Shown here: piece by piece, positions 53,833 to 63,602 of the stretch
Position numbering within the stretch: position 1 is the stretch's first letter
Layout: each line of letters opens with the position of its first letter
NCBI GenBank assembly: GCA_041748555.1
Contig: JBGTDA010000048.1
Location: 1-64,000, forward strand
Length of the DNA stretch: 64,000 nt
Source of the DNA: Rhodonellum sp041748555
GTDB lineage: Bacteria > Bacteroidota > Bacteroidia > Cytophagales > Cyclobacteriaceae
Direction of reading: 5' to 3'
Notes under the pieces: model-generated
Database searches by the model: none
The model's input: the letters and a program-made list of their open reading frames with translations, nothing else
Told to the model about the DNA's origin: nothing
Made by a program: the position numbers and the translations under genes

Positions 53833-55098
53833 ATGAGTAAATATTCCCGAAAACTACAAAACCTATACGAAACTGCACCCCAACAAGATACAGCCGTTTT
53901 GGTGGCACTTATCCGACAAGGCCAATCGGACCATAAAGCACAGGAATATTTGGACGAACTGGCATTTTTAACTGAAACATTAGGAGCGAATACTGTTTAC
54001 AGGTTCACTCAGCGGATGGAAAAGCCTGATGTTAAAACTTTTGTGGGGTCTGGAAAACTTGAAGAAATCCGAACCTATATAACTCATTTCGAGGTTGATA
54101 TGGTCATTTTTGATGACGATCTCTCGCCCTCGCAAATGAGAAATCTTGAAAATGAGTTGAAGGTTAAAGTTTATGATCGATCCCTTTTGATTCTTGATAT
54201 CTTCCTCAACAGAGCCAAAACGGCTCAGGCTAAAACACAGGTGGAGCTTGCACGCTTTCAATACCTGCTGCCCCGGCTGACCAATTTGTGGACTCACTTG
54301 GAGCGGCAAAGAGGTGGAACAGGAACACGGGGTGGTGCAGGTGAAAAGGAAATCGAAACGGATAAAAGAGATATCCGAAGTAAAATCACCTTGCTGAAAG
54401 AAAAACTTAAGGAAATAGATAGGCAAGGCATTACCCAGAGAAAAAGCAGAAAGGGAATTGTCAGAGTAGCACTGGTTGGTTATACTAATGTCGGTAAAAG
54501 CACGCTGATGAACCTGGTTACGAAATCTGAGATTCTGGCCGAGAATAAACTTTTTGCAACGGTGGATTCAACTGTCAGGAAAGTAGTATTGGAGAATATT
54601 CCTTTTCTTTTTTCAGATACGGTTGGATTTATCAGAAAGCTTCCCACCCACCTTGTCGAATCTTTCAAATCAACATTGGATGAAATTAGAGAAGCCGATC
54701 TTCTGGTCCATGTTGTGGATATATCCCATCCGAATTTCGAGGATCATATCGCTGTGGTCAATCAGACTTTGAATGAGCTTGGAGCAGGGGAAAAACCGAT
54801 GCTTTTGGTCTTCAACAAAATTGATTTGATTTCTACAATGCCTTCTGAGGAAGAAAGACAAATGATGACGGATCTGGAATTTGAAGAAGGCAATTATCTT
54901 GACCTCCAGAGCTTGAAGCAAGCTTACGCTACCCAAACAGGAATTGAGCCGGTAATTATGGCAGCCCATGACGGCACCAATGTGGCTGAATTCAGAGATA
55001 TAATTATTAAGGAAGTCAAAAAACAGCATCTCAAAATCTATCCGCATTATCTGGAAGATGAGGTTATTGACATGTCCCAATATAAAGATCTTGATTAA
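53833..55098 (+). CDS. hflX: GTPase HflX
   Basis: HflX is a ribosome-associated GTPase that splits stalled ribosomes under stress. The N-terminal HflX domain (about residues 20-200) includes TFVGSGKLEEI, VKVYDRSLLILDIF and the glycine-rich linker QRGGTGTRGGAGEKEIE. The G domain has G1 GYTNVGKS (216-223), G3 DTVGFIRKLP and G4 FNKID. At 421 residues it is full length. A TAAATTTG -7-like element lies at 53759-53766, about 65 bp upstream, without a good -33 partner. Confidence 0.97.
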   Translation: MSKYSRKLQNLYETAPQQDTAVLVALIRQGQSDHKAQEYLDELAFLTETLGANTVYRFTQRMEKPDVKTFVGSGKLEEIRTYITHFEVDMVIFDDDLSPSQMRNLENELKVKVYDRSLLILDIFLNRAKTAQAKTQVELARFQYLLPRLTNLWTHLERQRGGTGTRGGAGEKEIETDKRDIRSKITLLKEKLKEIDRQGITQRKSRKGIVRVALVGYTNVGKSTLMNLVTKSEILAENKLFATVDSTVRKVVLENIPFLFSDTVGFIRKLPTHLVESFKSTLDEIREADLLVHVVDISHPNFEDHIAVVNQTLNELGAGEKPMLLVFNKIDLISTMPSEEERQMMTDLEFEEGNYLDLQSLKQAYATQTGIEPVIMAAHDGTNVAEFRDIIIKEVKKQHLKIYPHYLEDEVIDMSQYKDLD

Positions 55099-55111
55099 GA
55101 GAAAGGATTTT

Positions 55112-55140
55112 GGAGGGTGATTATTTCATCCTCACCCTCC
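55112..55140. terminator. Hairpin at the hflX / rRNA methyltransferase convergence
   Basis: GGAGGGTGA at 55112-55120 and TCACCCTCC at 55132-55140 form a perfect 9-bp stem with an 11-nt loop. One arm lies inside the last codons of the convergent methyltransferase gene. Neither side has a long T-run, so termination is plausible but not assured. Confidence 0.5.
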
Positions 55141-56503
55141 ATTCTTTCGGATAGTAATTGTTCATCCTGTTGCCGAGATTTTTGATCCATCCGAGAGGAT
55201 GTTTTTTATAGGTGACAAGAATCCATCCTTGAGGGAGGCCCGAATATTGGAAATCTTCTTTTCTCAGATAGCAAAGTGCATTTTCAAGCTTAAGGTCCAA
55301 TAATTCATAGCCCCGCTTTGGGAGGATACTCAATGCCCATTCGTGATTTGGAATAAATTGTTCCTTGTTGTATTTACCTAATTCAATACCAAAATATTTG
55401 ATATTCAGATGATGTGTCAGATATTCAAAATGCAGTTTAAACTTTTTATTCATCCAAAAATAGCTTTCCTGAAGCTGATAAAGATGGGTGTTTTCAGGTA
55501 AAGAAAGATTTCCTATAAGCTTTTCAATTTGCGATTTTGCCACAGATTTTAAAAAAGGATGTCTGAAATCCCTGAATTTTTTTGGAGAGGAAGATAAGGC
55601 CTGCGCATCACGCTTCAATACTGTTACAAAAAAGCCTTCCCCGGGAACCTTATGCGGAAAGAACCGATACCCATAAAAAATCCCTTCTTTTGTATCTGTA
55701 GCAGATTCCACAATATTCCATTCGGGTTGAAGAGGTATCCTGACAGGTGAATAACTGAATTCATCAACCAAAAACCGAATCATATCTTCGTTTTCGTTTT
55801 CATTGAATGTGCAGGTACTATAGATCAGATAACCCTCTGCTTGTGTCAAAGCTCCTGCTTTATCGAGAATTCTTTCCTGTCTGGCGGCACACAGCTTCAC
55901 GTTGTCCGGTGACCATTCTGTTCGTGCCTGCGGATCCCGCCTAAACATTCCCTCGCCTGAACACGGTGCATCCACCAATACCACATCGAAGAATCCTTCC
56001 AGATTTTGAAAGTGTTCGGGATCATTCTGCGTCACCAAGGTATTTCCCAAACCCCATTTGATTATATTTTCCTTCAGAATATTCGCCCTGGGTTTGATCA
56101 ACTCATTGGCTATTAAAAATCCCGTTTCACCTAAAAAGCTGCTCAATATCGTCGATTTCCCCCCGGGTGCAGCGGACAGATCCAGGAAAACACCGTCTTT
56201 CGGAGCCTCAATCGAATCTAGGATGTGTTCGATAAACATGGAAGAAGATTCTTGGACATAATAAGTCCCTGCATGAAAAAGTGGATCAAGAGTAAAGGAA
56301 GGCCGTTCTTTGAGTAGATATCCTTGGCTGGACCAAGGGATTTTTTCCATGGTTGAGGTGATGGGGATAGGTTTGTCGGGATTTATACGGATTGAGGTAT
56401 TTGGCTCTTTACCCAAGGCTTCCGAGAAGTCCTGAAATTCCTTTTCCCCCATTCGGGACTTCATTATTGTCAAAAATTCCGGAGGAAGGTTCAATGTGGA
56501 CAT
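55121..56503 (-). CDS. RsmF/NOL1-NOP2-Sun family rRNA m5C methyltransferase
   Basis: A SAM-dependent RNA cytosine-5 methyltransferase. The SAM motif is DLSAAPGGKST near residue 108. The two active cysteines lie in VDAPCSGEGMF (C181) and IYSTCTFNENE (C231). The C-terminal about 150 residues resemble the PUA-like RsmF tail (QGWILVTYKKHPLGWIKN). ATG at 56503 (MSTLNLPPEF) fits the family, giving 460 residues; the frame extends to 56563 without similarity. The likely substrate is 16S rRNA, by homology to RsmF. Confidence 0.93.
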   Translation of the reverse strand: MSTLNLPPEFLTIMKSRMGEKEFQDFSEALGKEPNTSIRINPDKPIPITSTMEKIPWSSQGYLLKERPSFTLDPLFHAGTYYVQESSSMFIEHILDSIEAPKDGVFLDLSAAPGGKSTILSSFLGETGFLIANELIKPRANILKENIIKWGLGNTLVTQNDPEHFQNLEGFFDVVLVDAPCSGEGMFRRDPQARTEWSPDNVKLCAARQERILDKAGALTQAEGYLIYSTCTFNENENEDMIRFLVDEFSYSPVRIPLQPEWNIVESATDTKEGIFYGYRFFPHKVPGEGFFVTVLKRDAQALSSSPKKFRDFRHPFLKSVAKSQIEKLIGNLSLPENTHLYQLQESYFWMNKKFKLHFEYLTHHLNIKYFGIELGKYNKEQFIPNHEWALSILPKRGYELLDLKLENALCYLRKEDFQYSGLPQGWILVTYKKHPLGWIKNLGNRMNNYYPKEWRVRMK

Positions 56504-56761
56504 GAAAATGGTTTTTGGCAAAAGTAGTTTTTTTTGAATGGGGAGTGGTTCCGTCAGTATCAAATATTAAATGAATCACTTTCAAAAGGATTTATGCTAA
56601 ATCAATGTAGGTACACAAGAAATGAAATATGTAAGATATAATAATTTTAATGTAAAGGTTTATACCAAAGAATTCTTCAATTTTACAGTGAATTAGTTGC
56701 ATTTGTTTCCCTATCTTACTGAGTGCCTTGATTTAGTTTTTGAAAACAAAATTATTTTCCT

Positions 56762-58207
56762 ATGAAAACCCAAACATGTTTACGGTATTCGATTTTTTCA
56801 TTGTGCCTTTTGCTGCTGCTTGGATGTGCCAGAAATCCGGTTACCGGCAGGAAACAACTCGTGTTGATGTCAGAAGCCCAGGAAATAGCAATGGGAAAAG
56901 AGGCTGATCCGGATATTGTGGCATTTTTTGGATTATATGAAAGCCCTGAACTGCAGAAGTTCATTACAGAAAAAGGTCTGGAGATGGCTGCCGTTTCGCA
57001 TCGACCTAATTTAGCTTATGAATTTAAAATTGTGGATTCTCCTGTAATCAATGCCTTTGCGGTTCCAGGAGGTTTTGTTTATTTTACCAGAGGCATTATG
57101 GCGCATTTCAACAATGAAGCCGAATTTGCAGGTGTGCTTGGACACGAGATCGGACACATTACAGCCAGACACTCCGTGATTCAACAAAGAAATGCAGTAT
57201 TGGGCCAAATCGGGATCATCGCAGGGATTGTTCTGGTGCCTGAACTTTCACAGTTTATTGAACCCTTATCTCAGGGAATGCAGATAGCTTTTTTGAGTTT
57301 TGGCAGAGACGCAGAGCGCCAGTCGGATAAGCTCGGAGTGGAATATTCCACTAAGATAGGTTATGATGCCACCGAGATGGCAGAGTTTTTCAATACCCTT
57401 GAGCGGAAACAAGAAGGAACAGGTGCCAGCGAAGTTCCTGATTTTTTATCAACACATCCGTCTCCCGCCGAACGAAATGCCACTGTGGCAAAACTTGCCG
57501 AAGAATGGAAACAAAAGTTAAACATAACCGATGCTGAGGTAAACAGAGAAAGTTATCTAAAGAAAATTGATGGAATTATTTTAGGTGAAGATCCAAAGCA
57601 AGGATTTGTGGAAAACAATTTCTTCTATCATCCTGTCCTGAAATTTCAATTCCCTGTTCCCAACACATGGAATCTTCAGAATGCTCCACAGCAGGTTCAG
57701 ATGGCTCCCAAAACCGGTGATGCTGTCATGATGCTGACTTTGGCTGCAGGTAAGTCTCTGGAAGAGGCCTCCGGCACAATCCTAGAGCAATATCAATTGG
57801 AGAAGGTAGAGGCTCGAAAGGAAAACATCAATGGATTACCGGCTCTGATAATGGTAGCTGACCAAAAACAGGAACAGGGAACAATCAGAGTGCTTTCTAC
57901 CCTCATTCAGTATGGTGATTATATTTACAACATCATGGGTGTTTCGGATTTGACCAAATTTGAGCTTTTCCAGGATCAGTTTTTATCTACAATGCGGAAC
58001 TTTAAAGAACTGAGCGACCCCGACAAACTCAACAGAAAACCGGATGTGGTGAGAATAAAAACCGTCCCCCAACAGATGACGCTTCAGGCTGCTCTTCAGA
58101 GTTTCAACATGCCTCAGGCTCGATTTGAAGAATTGGCAATTTTAAATGGAATGGATTTAACGGAACAGTTGAATAAAGGTACTCTTATCAAGGTGGTTGG
58201 CAAATAA
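56762..58207 (+). CDS. M48-family metalloprotease lipoprotein with C-terminal LysM-like segment
   Basis: An exported lipoprotein peptidase of 481 residues. The signal peptide ends in LLLLGC (lipobox Cys22), followed by ARNPVTGRKQ, the usual start of BepA/YfgC-like M48 proteins. The zinc site is GHEIGHITARHS (H128, E129, H132), with a third ligand Glu in the FGRDAERQSDKLG region. The last about 50 residues (VPQQMTLQAALQSFNMPQARFEELAILNG) look like a LysM-type or BepA-type C-terminal module. BepA-like proteins degrade misassembled outer-membrane proteins; that role is inferred. Confidence 0.93.
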   Translation: MKTQTCLRYSIFSLCLLLLLGCARNPVTGRKQLVLMSEAQEIAMGKEADPDIVAFFGLYESPELQKFITEKGLEMAAVSHRPNLAYEFKIVDSPVINAFAVPGGFVYFTRGIMAHFNNEAEFAGVLGHEIGHITARHSVIQQRNAVLGQIGIIAGIVLVPELSQFIEPLSQGMQIAFLSFGRDAERQSDKLGVEYSTKIGYDATEMAEFFNTLERKQEGTGASEVPDFLSTHPSPAERNATVAKLAEEWKQKLNITDAEVNRESYLKKIDGIILGEDPKQGFVENNFFYHPVLKFQFPVPNTWNLQNAPQQVQMAPKTGDAVMMLTLAAGKSLEEASGTILEQYQLEKVEARKENINGLPALIMVADQKQEQGTIRVLSTLIQYGDYIYNIMGVSDLTKFELFQDQFLSTMRNFKELSDPDKLNRKPDVVRIKTVPQQMTLQAALQSFNMPQARFEELAILNGMDLTEQLNKGTLIKVVGK

Positions 58208-58227
58208 AAAAACGATTTTCATTTCCT

Positions 58228-59265
58228 ATGCGGTATTTTACGGTTTTTTTATGCTTGTTTTTCCTTATTGCCACCGGATTGCCGCTCATCAATACAGATG
58301 AATGGTGGATCCGAATCTTTGATTTTCCCCGGGCTCAGATTATGTTTATTGGCCTTTTGGCAATAATACTTTGCATTTTTTATTTCAAGGAGAACCGAAA
58401 ATATCAAGTTCCCCTGATTCTGTTGTTGGCTTCAGCTTTGATTTATCAACTACAGGATATCATTGTCTATACTCCGTTATATAGGGCACAAGCCAAAGGC
58501 AGCAGTGTGGATTTTAGGGAAGAAAGTTTCACGCTGCTGGTAAGTAATGTTCGCATGGACAATGTGGATAAAAAAAGTTTGTTAAGCTTGGTAGAAGTCC
58601 GCAATCCCGATATCATTTTGATCACGGAGCCTGATCAAGAGTGGGCTGATGCCCTGGAAAAACTGGACAGGGAATATACCCATGCTGTGAAAAAGCCTCT
58701 GCCAAACACCTACGGAATGATTCTTCTATCAAAATTTCCCCTCTCGGAAAGTGAAATAAATTTTTTGGTGAAAGAAGATATCCCATCTATTTTCACTGAA
58801 ATAACCTTGCCCTCCGGACAGATTTTTGATTTTTATGGGGTTCATCCCGAGCCTCCGAAACCCGGTACAGACACATATGAGCGGGATACTGAACTGCTTA
58901 TTATTGGCAGAGAAATAAAGGAAGAACAGAGACCGGTAATCGTTGCAGGAGATCTGAATGATGTCGGTTGGTCCCGTACTTCAAAGCTTTTCAGGAAATA
59001 CAGTAAACTTGTAGATCCGAGAGAAGGAAGAGGCTTATATAATACTTATAGTGTTTTCATTCCTTTACTTCGGTATCCACTGGACCATATTTTTTACTCC
59101 AATGATTTTGGATTAACATCAATTTCCAAACTGGAGAATATCGGGTCCGACCATTTTCCGATTATGATAACCTTGACTTTCGAACCTAATCAAGCCGAAA
59201 CAGTGGAGGAGCCAAGTGAAAAAGAAAAGGAAGAAGTGGAAGAAAAGATGGAAAAGGAAAAATGA
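58228..59265 (+). CDS. Endonuclease/exonuclease/phosphatase family membrane protein
   Basis: A 345-residue protein with three N-terminal transmembrane helices (about residues 1-85) and a C-terminal EEP domain facing outward. The EEP motifs are LLVSNVRMDN, DIILITEPDQ, YGVHPEPPKP, VAGDLNDVGWS and GSDHFPIM, which together form the metal-dependent hydrolase site. The substrate may be a phosphodiester in a lipid or nucleic acid. The last about 25 residues are almost all Glu and Lys, probably disordered. It follows the M48 gene by 20 bp. Confidence 0.88.
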   Translation: MRYFTVFLCLFFLIATGLPLINTDEWWIRIFDFPRAQIMFIGLLAIILCIFYFKENRKYQVPLILLLASALIYQLQDIIVYTPLYRAQAKGSSVDFREESFTLLVSNVRMDNVDKKSLLSLVEVRNPDIILITEPDQEWADALEKLDREYTHAVKKPLPNTYGMILLSKFPLSESEINFLVKEDIPSIFTEITLPSGQIFDFYGVHPEPPKPGTDTYERDTELLIIGREIKEEQRPVIVAGDLNDVGWSRTSKLFRKYSKLVDPREGRGLYNTYSVFIPLLRYPLDHIFYSNDFGLTSISKLENIGSDHFPIMITLTFEPNQAETVEEPSEKEKEEVEEKMEKEK

Positions 59266-59404
59266 TTGCCTTCGGGGCCTGAATAGGGTATAATTTGACT
59301 TTATTAAGTAGTCAATTATCATATAGTTACTTTAGCCTATTAAAATACAGGAATCCAACTTTACTAAAAAAATATGAATCCATCTTCGCCTGCCCGATTT
59401 ATTT

Positions 59405-60352
59405 TTATACTATCAGATAAACCGTATAGCTTATATATATTGCCAGAAGAATACCGGCCTCCCACCTGTCAAGTCGCTTTTTAATACCGGTAAACATCGC
59501 CAGAAACAATAATAAGGTCCCTCCACCCAATAGATAAATTTCAAAGTTGAATTTGGCGTCGAATGTGATCGGCTGGATCAAGGAACTGACAGAAAGTATC
59601 AGCAGAATATTAAAAATATTGGATCCGATAACATTTCCAATAGCAATATCACTGTTCTTTTTCATGGCGGCTACAATGGAGGTGGTCAATTCAGGAAGAG
59701 ATGTCCCTGCTGCGACGATTGTCAGGCCAATGATTTTTTGGCTGACTCCAAGAGTATTTGCAATGATAATTGCATAATCGACCACAAGCTTACCCCCGAT
59801 AACAAGTCCCGCAAGTCCACCGATGATAAATGCTGTTATTTTCAGATTTGACAATTGTTGAACAGGAATTTCCAACTCATCCTTACCGGACTTCAATTGT
59901 CTGAAGATGTAATAAAGAAACAAGGCAAACAGACCGACTAAAATCATTCCGTCCCACCTTGTAACCATGTCCGGGCCTTCACTCACCAGGTCATTGCAGA
60001 GAAAATACATGGCCACTAAGGCAAGAAGCGAAATCGGAATCTCTTTCCATACCGTGCTGGATTTAACAACAATGGGAGCAATAAGGCCTACAATTCCCAA
60101 AATGACAAACAGATTGAAAATGTTACTGCCGATCACATTTCCAAAGATGATGTCAGAATGATTGTCTATGGATGCAAACGAATTGACCACCAATTCAGGG
60201 GCGGAGGTTCCAAATGCCACAATGGTAAGTCCGATAACCAAATCAGAAACATTGTATTTTTTGGCCAGAGCAGAGGAGCCATCTACCATCCAATCGGCCC
60301 CCTTTATGAGTAAACCAAAACCAAGGATTATAAATAGAATTGGGATGATCAT
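59405..60352 (-). CDS. Calcium/sodium antiporter (CaCA family, YrbG-like)
   Basis: A ten-helix exchanger with the two inverted alpha repeats of the CaCA superfamily: GLTIVAFGTSAPEL...GNVIGSNIFN and GLTIVAAGTSLPEL...GNVIGSNIFN. ATG at 60352 (MIIPILFIILGFGLL) yields 315 residues, the normal size. The open frame continues to 60454, but that extension has no similarity, and a CAAAATTA element at 60425-60432 (TAATTTTG on the minus strand) could be its -7 box. It probably exports Ca2+ against Na+ or H+. Confidence 0.94.
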   Translation of the reverse strand: MIIPILFIILGFGLLIKGADWMVDGSSALAKKYNVSDLVIGLTIVAFGTSAPELVVNSFASIDNHSDIIFGNVIGSNIFNLFVILGIVGLIAPIVVKSSTVWKEIPISLLALVAMYFLCNDLVSEGPDMVTRWDGMILVGLFALFLYYIFRQLKSGKDELEIPVQQLSNLKITAFIIGGLAGLVIGGKLVVDYAIIIANTLGVSQKIIGLTIVAAGTSLPELTTSIVAAMKKNSDIAIGNVIGSNIFNILLILSVSSLIQPITFDAKFNFEIYLLGGGTLLLFLAMFTGIKKRLDRWEAGILLAIYISYTVYLIV

Positions 60353-60554
60353 TTTAATGAAGGAAGTAGGTGGTTTGAAAGCATGCCGCTTTTGATAACT
60401 AATAAAATTTGGAACATCAAATCTCAAAATTATATTCGAAATATCAGCTTTCATTCTTTAATATTTTTATTCAAATTCTATTAAAACTTAAATGAATTTC
60501 AACATGAAATCAATGCTCAGAGCCCGACCAAACACTTTTCCGGAATCAATAACC

Positions 60555-60583
60555 AAAAACCCCTCAAATTGATATCTGAGGGG
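60555..60583 (-). terminator. Terminator of the AAA+/VWA operon
   Basis: CCCCTCA at 60560-60566 pairs with TGAGGGG at 60577-60583. On the minus strand the stem is followed by TTTTTGG. It lies about 40 bp beyond the end of the AAA+ gene. Confidence 0.75.
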
Positions 60584-60623
60584 CTAATAATTTAATTTTT
60601 AGCTATTTTACTTGTTTAGGAAC

Positions 60624-62153
60624 TTACAAATCATCCTCTTCATAATCGTCATCATCAGGAGCTCCCATATCAAACATGGAACTGAAAAGATCCTTGAACT
60701 GCATGCCTGTTTCCAGTAATTTTTTGCTCAGTTGACTGTATTCCGCCAAACCGTGCAAGGCAAATTCCATAAAGAATTCCTTTTCTTTTTCCGGCAAAGA
60801 GGATATGGATTGAGTGATTACTTTTTCCAATCCGGGTACCTGATGCAAAGCGGTTTTGTATTCTTTATCATTTTGAGAGGCCAATATATCCAAAGAATTT
60901 CCTTCACCAAACCACGCGAGCGGTAATAGGTAAGAATTCGATTCTTTTTCTTTATCCTTTTTCTTTTGTTCTGGGGAAGGGAAATAATCGGTAAACAAGG
61001 TCCGGACGGCCTTTCCGATAAGGTTATAAGCCACCAATCCCGCTCCCTCCTGTTCGCCTTCATAGACCAATTCGACTTTTCCCGTGATCGCCGGGATGAT
61101 TCCAATGAGATCGGCAATTCGCACAACCGTGTTTTCTTCGTTGTTTATATATAGCCTCCTTTCAGCAGCGGAAATGAGATTTTCATATGCCGAAATTGTG
61201 AGTCGGGCAGAAACCCCACTTTTCTCATCTACATATTCGCTGTGCCGTGCCTCTACCGCAATCTGCTCTATCAGGTCCTTCATCAGTTCCGGCACATGTA
61301 TCTTCTCCACAGGCTTGCCATTTAATTTGGATTCCTGTGCAGTAATCCGCTTACCAATCTCAATGTTTTTGGGATAATGAGTGATGATCTGACTTTCTAT
61401 CCGGTCCTTTAACGGAGTCACAATGCTCCCTCTGTTGGTATAATCCTCGGGATTGGCAGTGAACACAAACTGGATATCCAACGGCAGGCGGAGTTTGAAA
61501 CCCCTGATCTGAATATCGCCTTCCTGTAAGATATTGAACAAGGCAACCTGTATTCTCGCCTGCAAATCCGGCAATTCATTAATGACAAAAATGGAACGAT
61601 GCGACCTGGGCACTAAACCATAATGGATCACCCGCTCATCGTTGTATGACAATTTCATTGTTGCGGCTTTGATCGGGTCCACATCTCCGATCAGATCCGC
61701 TACGGACACATCCGGTGTAGCCAACTTTTCAGTATATCGATCGTCCCTATGCCACCAGCCAATGGGTGTATGGTCGCCTTTGGTATCGATCAGCTCTTTT
61801 GCATAACCTGTCAATGGCTGAAGCGGATCATCATTGAGCTCCGCACCTTCTACCACAGGCACATATTCATCCAGCAAATGGGTCATCATCCTGGCGATCC
61901 TGGTTTTGGCTTGTCCCCGAAGACCCAATAAGTTGATGTTGTGGCGGGAAAGAATGGCTCTTTCAATATCCGGGATTACCGTATCTTCAAAGCCCCATAT
62001 TCCCTCAAAAACATTCTCTTTTACTTTGATTTTTTGGATAAGATTCAGCCGCAGTTCCTCTTTAATAGATTTGGGCTGATATCCGGTCGCTTTTAATTCT
62101 CCTAAAGTTTTTATTTTCAATAAATCTTTTGCTGTCAGTTTCTGATAGTTCAT
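60624..62153 (-). CDS. MoxR/Mg-chelatase-like AAA+ ATPase
   Basis: A 509-residue AAA+ protein. Walker A is GLRGQAKTR (residues 77-85). At the Walker B position the sequence is SIFVINELPDL, so Asn192-Glu193 replaces the usual Asp-Glu. Downstream QIRGFKLRLPLDIQFVFTANPEDYTNRGSIVTPLKDR holds sensor 1 and the arginine finger region. An acidic tail (DDDDYEEDDL) ends the protein. It lies 3 bp from a VWA-domain gene, the classic MoxR plus VWA pairing for metal insertion or complex assembly. The client is unknown. Confidence 0.92.
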   Translation of the reverse strand: MNYQKLTAKDLLKIKTLGELKATGYQPKSIKEELRLNLIQKIKVKENVFEGIWGFEDTVIPDIERAILSRHNINLLGLRGQAKTRIARMMTHLLDEYVPVVEGAELNDDPLQPLTGYAKELIDTKGDHTPIGWWHRDDRYTEKLATPDVSVADLIGDVDPIKAATMKLSYNDERVIHYGLVPRSHRSIFVINELPDLQARIQVALFNILQEGDIQIRGFKLRLPLDIQFVFTANPEDYTNRGSIVTPLKDRIESQIITHYPKNIEIGKRITAQESKLNGKPVEKIHVPELMKDLIEQIAVEARHSEYVDEKSGVSARLTISAYENLISAAERRLYINNEENTVVRIADLIGIIPAITGKVELVYEGEQEGAGLVAYNLIGKAVRTLFTDYFPSPEQKKKDKEKESNSYLLPLAWFGEGNSLDILASQNDKEYKTALHQVPGLEKVITQSISSLPEKEKEFFMEFALHGLAEYSQLSKKLLETGMQFKDLFSSMFDMGAPDDDDYEEDDL

Positions 62154-62155
62154 GC

Positions 62156-63256
62156 TTAAAAGCGTTTTGTTCTGTTTCTTTTATAATCTTCAAAAATCAA
62201 ATTCCCAAGTCCTTTCAAACTGCTGTAATAAGCATTTCCATTGTTGACTTTTGTGAATTCCTTTACAAATTCCTTCAGATAAGGATCGGAAGCAATCATA
62301 AAGGTAGTCACAGGGATTTTAAGTTTTCGGCATTGGGCAGCGAGTTTAAGCGTTTCATTCAATATTTTACTGTCAATGCCGAAGCTGTTTTTGTAATATT
62401 TGATACCGACCTTCAGACAAGTAGGTTTTCCGTCTGTGATCATAAAGATTTGTTTGTTCGGGTTTTTTCTTCTTCTGAGTAGATCCATCGCAAGCTCCAA
62501 GCCGGCAACAGTGTTGGTATGATATGGGCCCACCTGTAGATAAGGAAGATCTTTGATTTCAATCTGCCAGGCGTCATTGCCAAAGACAATAATGTCTAAG
62601 GTATCTTTTGGATATTTGGTTTTGATCAATTCTGCCAGTGCCATGGCTACTTTTTTTGCCGGAGTGATCCTGTCTTCTCCATACAAGATCATGGAGTGCG
62701 AAATATCGATCATCAGTACGGTGGAAGTTTGGGTGCGGAGCTCGGTTTCCACGATTTCCAAATCGTCTTCCGTCAACAAATAATCGCCGCCAAATCCATG
62801 ATTTATCTGGGCATTTTTAATGGAATCTGTCAAAGCAATCTGATCCAGATTATCGCCGAAAGAATAAGGTCTTCGGTCGGTTCCGCGTTCATCACCTTGT
62901 CCGGAATGGGTCGTTTTGTGACTTCCTCCTTTGGATCTTTTCAGTTTGCCGAAGATTTCTTCCAAGGCACTTTTTCGGATATTCTGCTCCGCCTTTCCTG
63001 TTATCTTATATTCCCCTTTTTGGTTTTCTTCAGTGAGGTATCCTTTTGACTTCAGATCCTCTATGAAATTCCCAATGCCATAATTAGGGTTGGTCATGTT
63101 ATAACGCTTATCGAGATTGGTCAGCCAACTCAGCGCTTCTGCCACATCACCTCCGGTCATGGTGACAAGCTGGAGAAAGATGTTGAGCAGATTTTCAAAA
63201 GTATTTTTTTCCGGGTCTTGGGGTGGTATATATTGTGTAAATCTAAATCCTTTCAT
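62156..63256 (-). CDS. VWA domain-containing protein (partner of the AAA+ ATPase)
   Basis: A 366-residue soluble protein with a C-terminal von Willebrand factor A domain (about residues 178-355). The MIDAS motif is DISHS at 184-188, with the Thr in YHTNTVAG and the Asp in MITDGKPT. The N-terminal half is helical and carries a Gly/Ser/His-rich linker (GGSHKTTHSGQGDERG). There is no signal peptide, so it acts in the cytoplasm, as with CoxE or ViaA. It is first in a two-gene operon with the AAA+ gene, separated by 2 bp. Confidence 0.92.
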   Translation of the reverse strand: MKGFRFTQYIPPQDPEKNTFENLLNIFLQLVTMTGGDVAEALSWLTNLDKRYNMTNPNYGIGNFIEDLKSKGYLTEENQKGEYKITGKAEQNIRKSALEEIFGKLKRSKGGSHKTTHSGQGDERGTDRRPYSFGDNLDQIALTDSIKNAQINHGFGGDYLLTEDDLEIVETELRTQTSTVLMIDISHSMILYGEDRITPAKKVAMALAELIKTKYPKDTLDIIVFGNDAWQIEIKDLPYLQVGPYHTNTVAGLELAMDLLRRRKNPNKQIFMITDGKPTCLKVGIKYYKNSFGIDSKILNETLKLAAQCRKLKIPVTTFMIASDPYLKEFVKEFTKVNNGNAYYSSLKGLGNLIFEDYKRNRTKRF

Positions 63257-63319
63257 AACAGGTCTGTAACAACAATGATGTTAAGCTGGTTTAAAATTTG
63301 TATGATTTAAACTGAAATT

Positions 63320-63526
63320 ATGAAAAATTATCTGTTTCCCATATTTCTTGTCACCGGATTTCTGCTGGTATATGTAGTTGCCATTCAGGTAAATTTATAT
63401 TTGCCATTGATTCTGCTTATGTTTACTATCTCCCCTGTTATATTGATATGGATGGTTTACAAAGTGTTGACTGCTGATGTCGAAGTTAAAAACACCTTTG
63501 ACGACAAATGGTATGAAGACCAATAG
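63320..63526 (+). CDS. Small two-helix membrane protein
   Basis: A 68-residue protein with two hydrophobic helices (about residues 4-20 and 26-48) and an acidic, hydrophilic C-terminus (VKNTFDDKWYEDQ). I do not recognise a family beyond generic Bacteroidota small membrane proteins. It is divergent from the VWA gene and lies 76 bp upstream of acylphosphatase on the same strand. Confidence 0.65.
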   Translation: MKNYLFPIFLVTGFLLVYVVAIQVNLYLPLILLMFTISPVILIWMVYKVLTADVEVKNTFDDKWYEDQ

Positions 63527-63602
63527 ACTGATTAAATCTAAAATTAATCAAGTTTACGATAATTAAAATCCTTCCTGAAATAAATAACAATTCCCACCAA
63601 GA

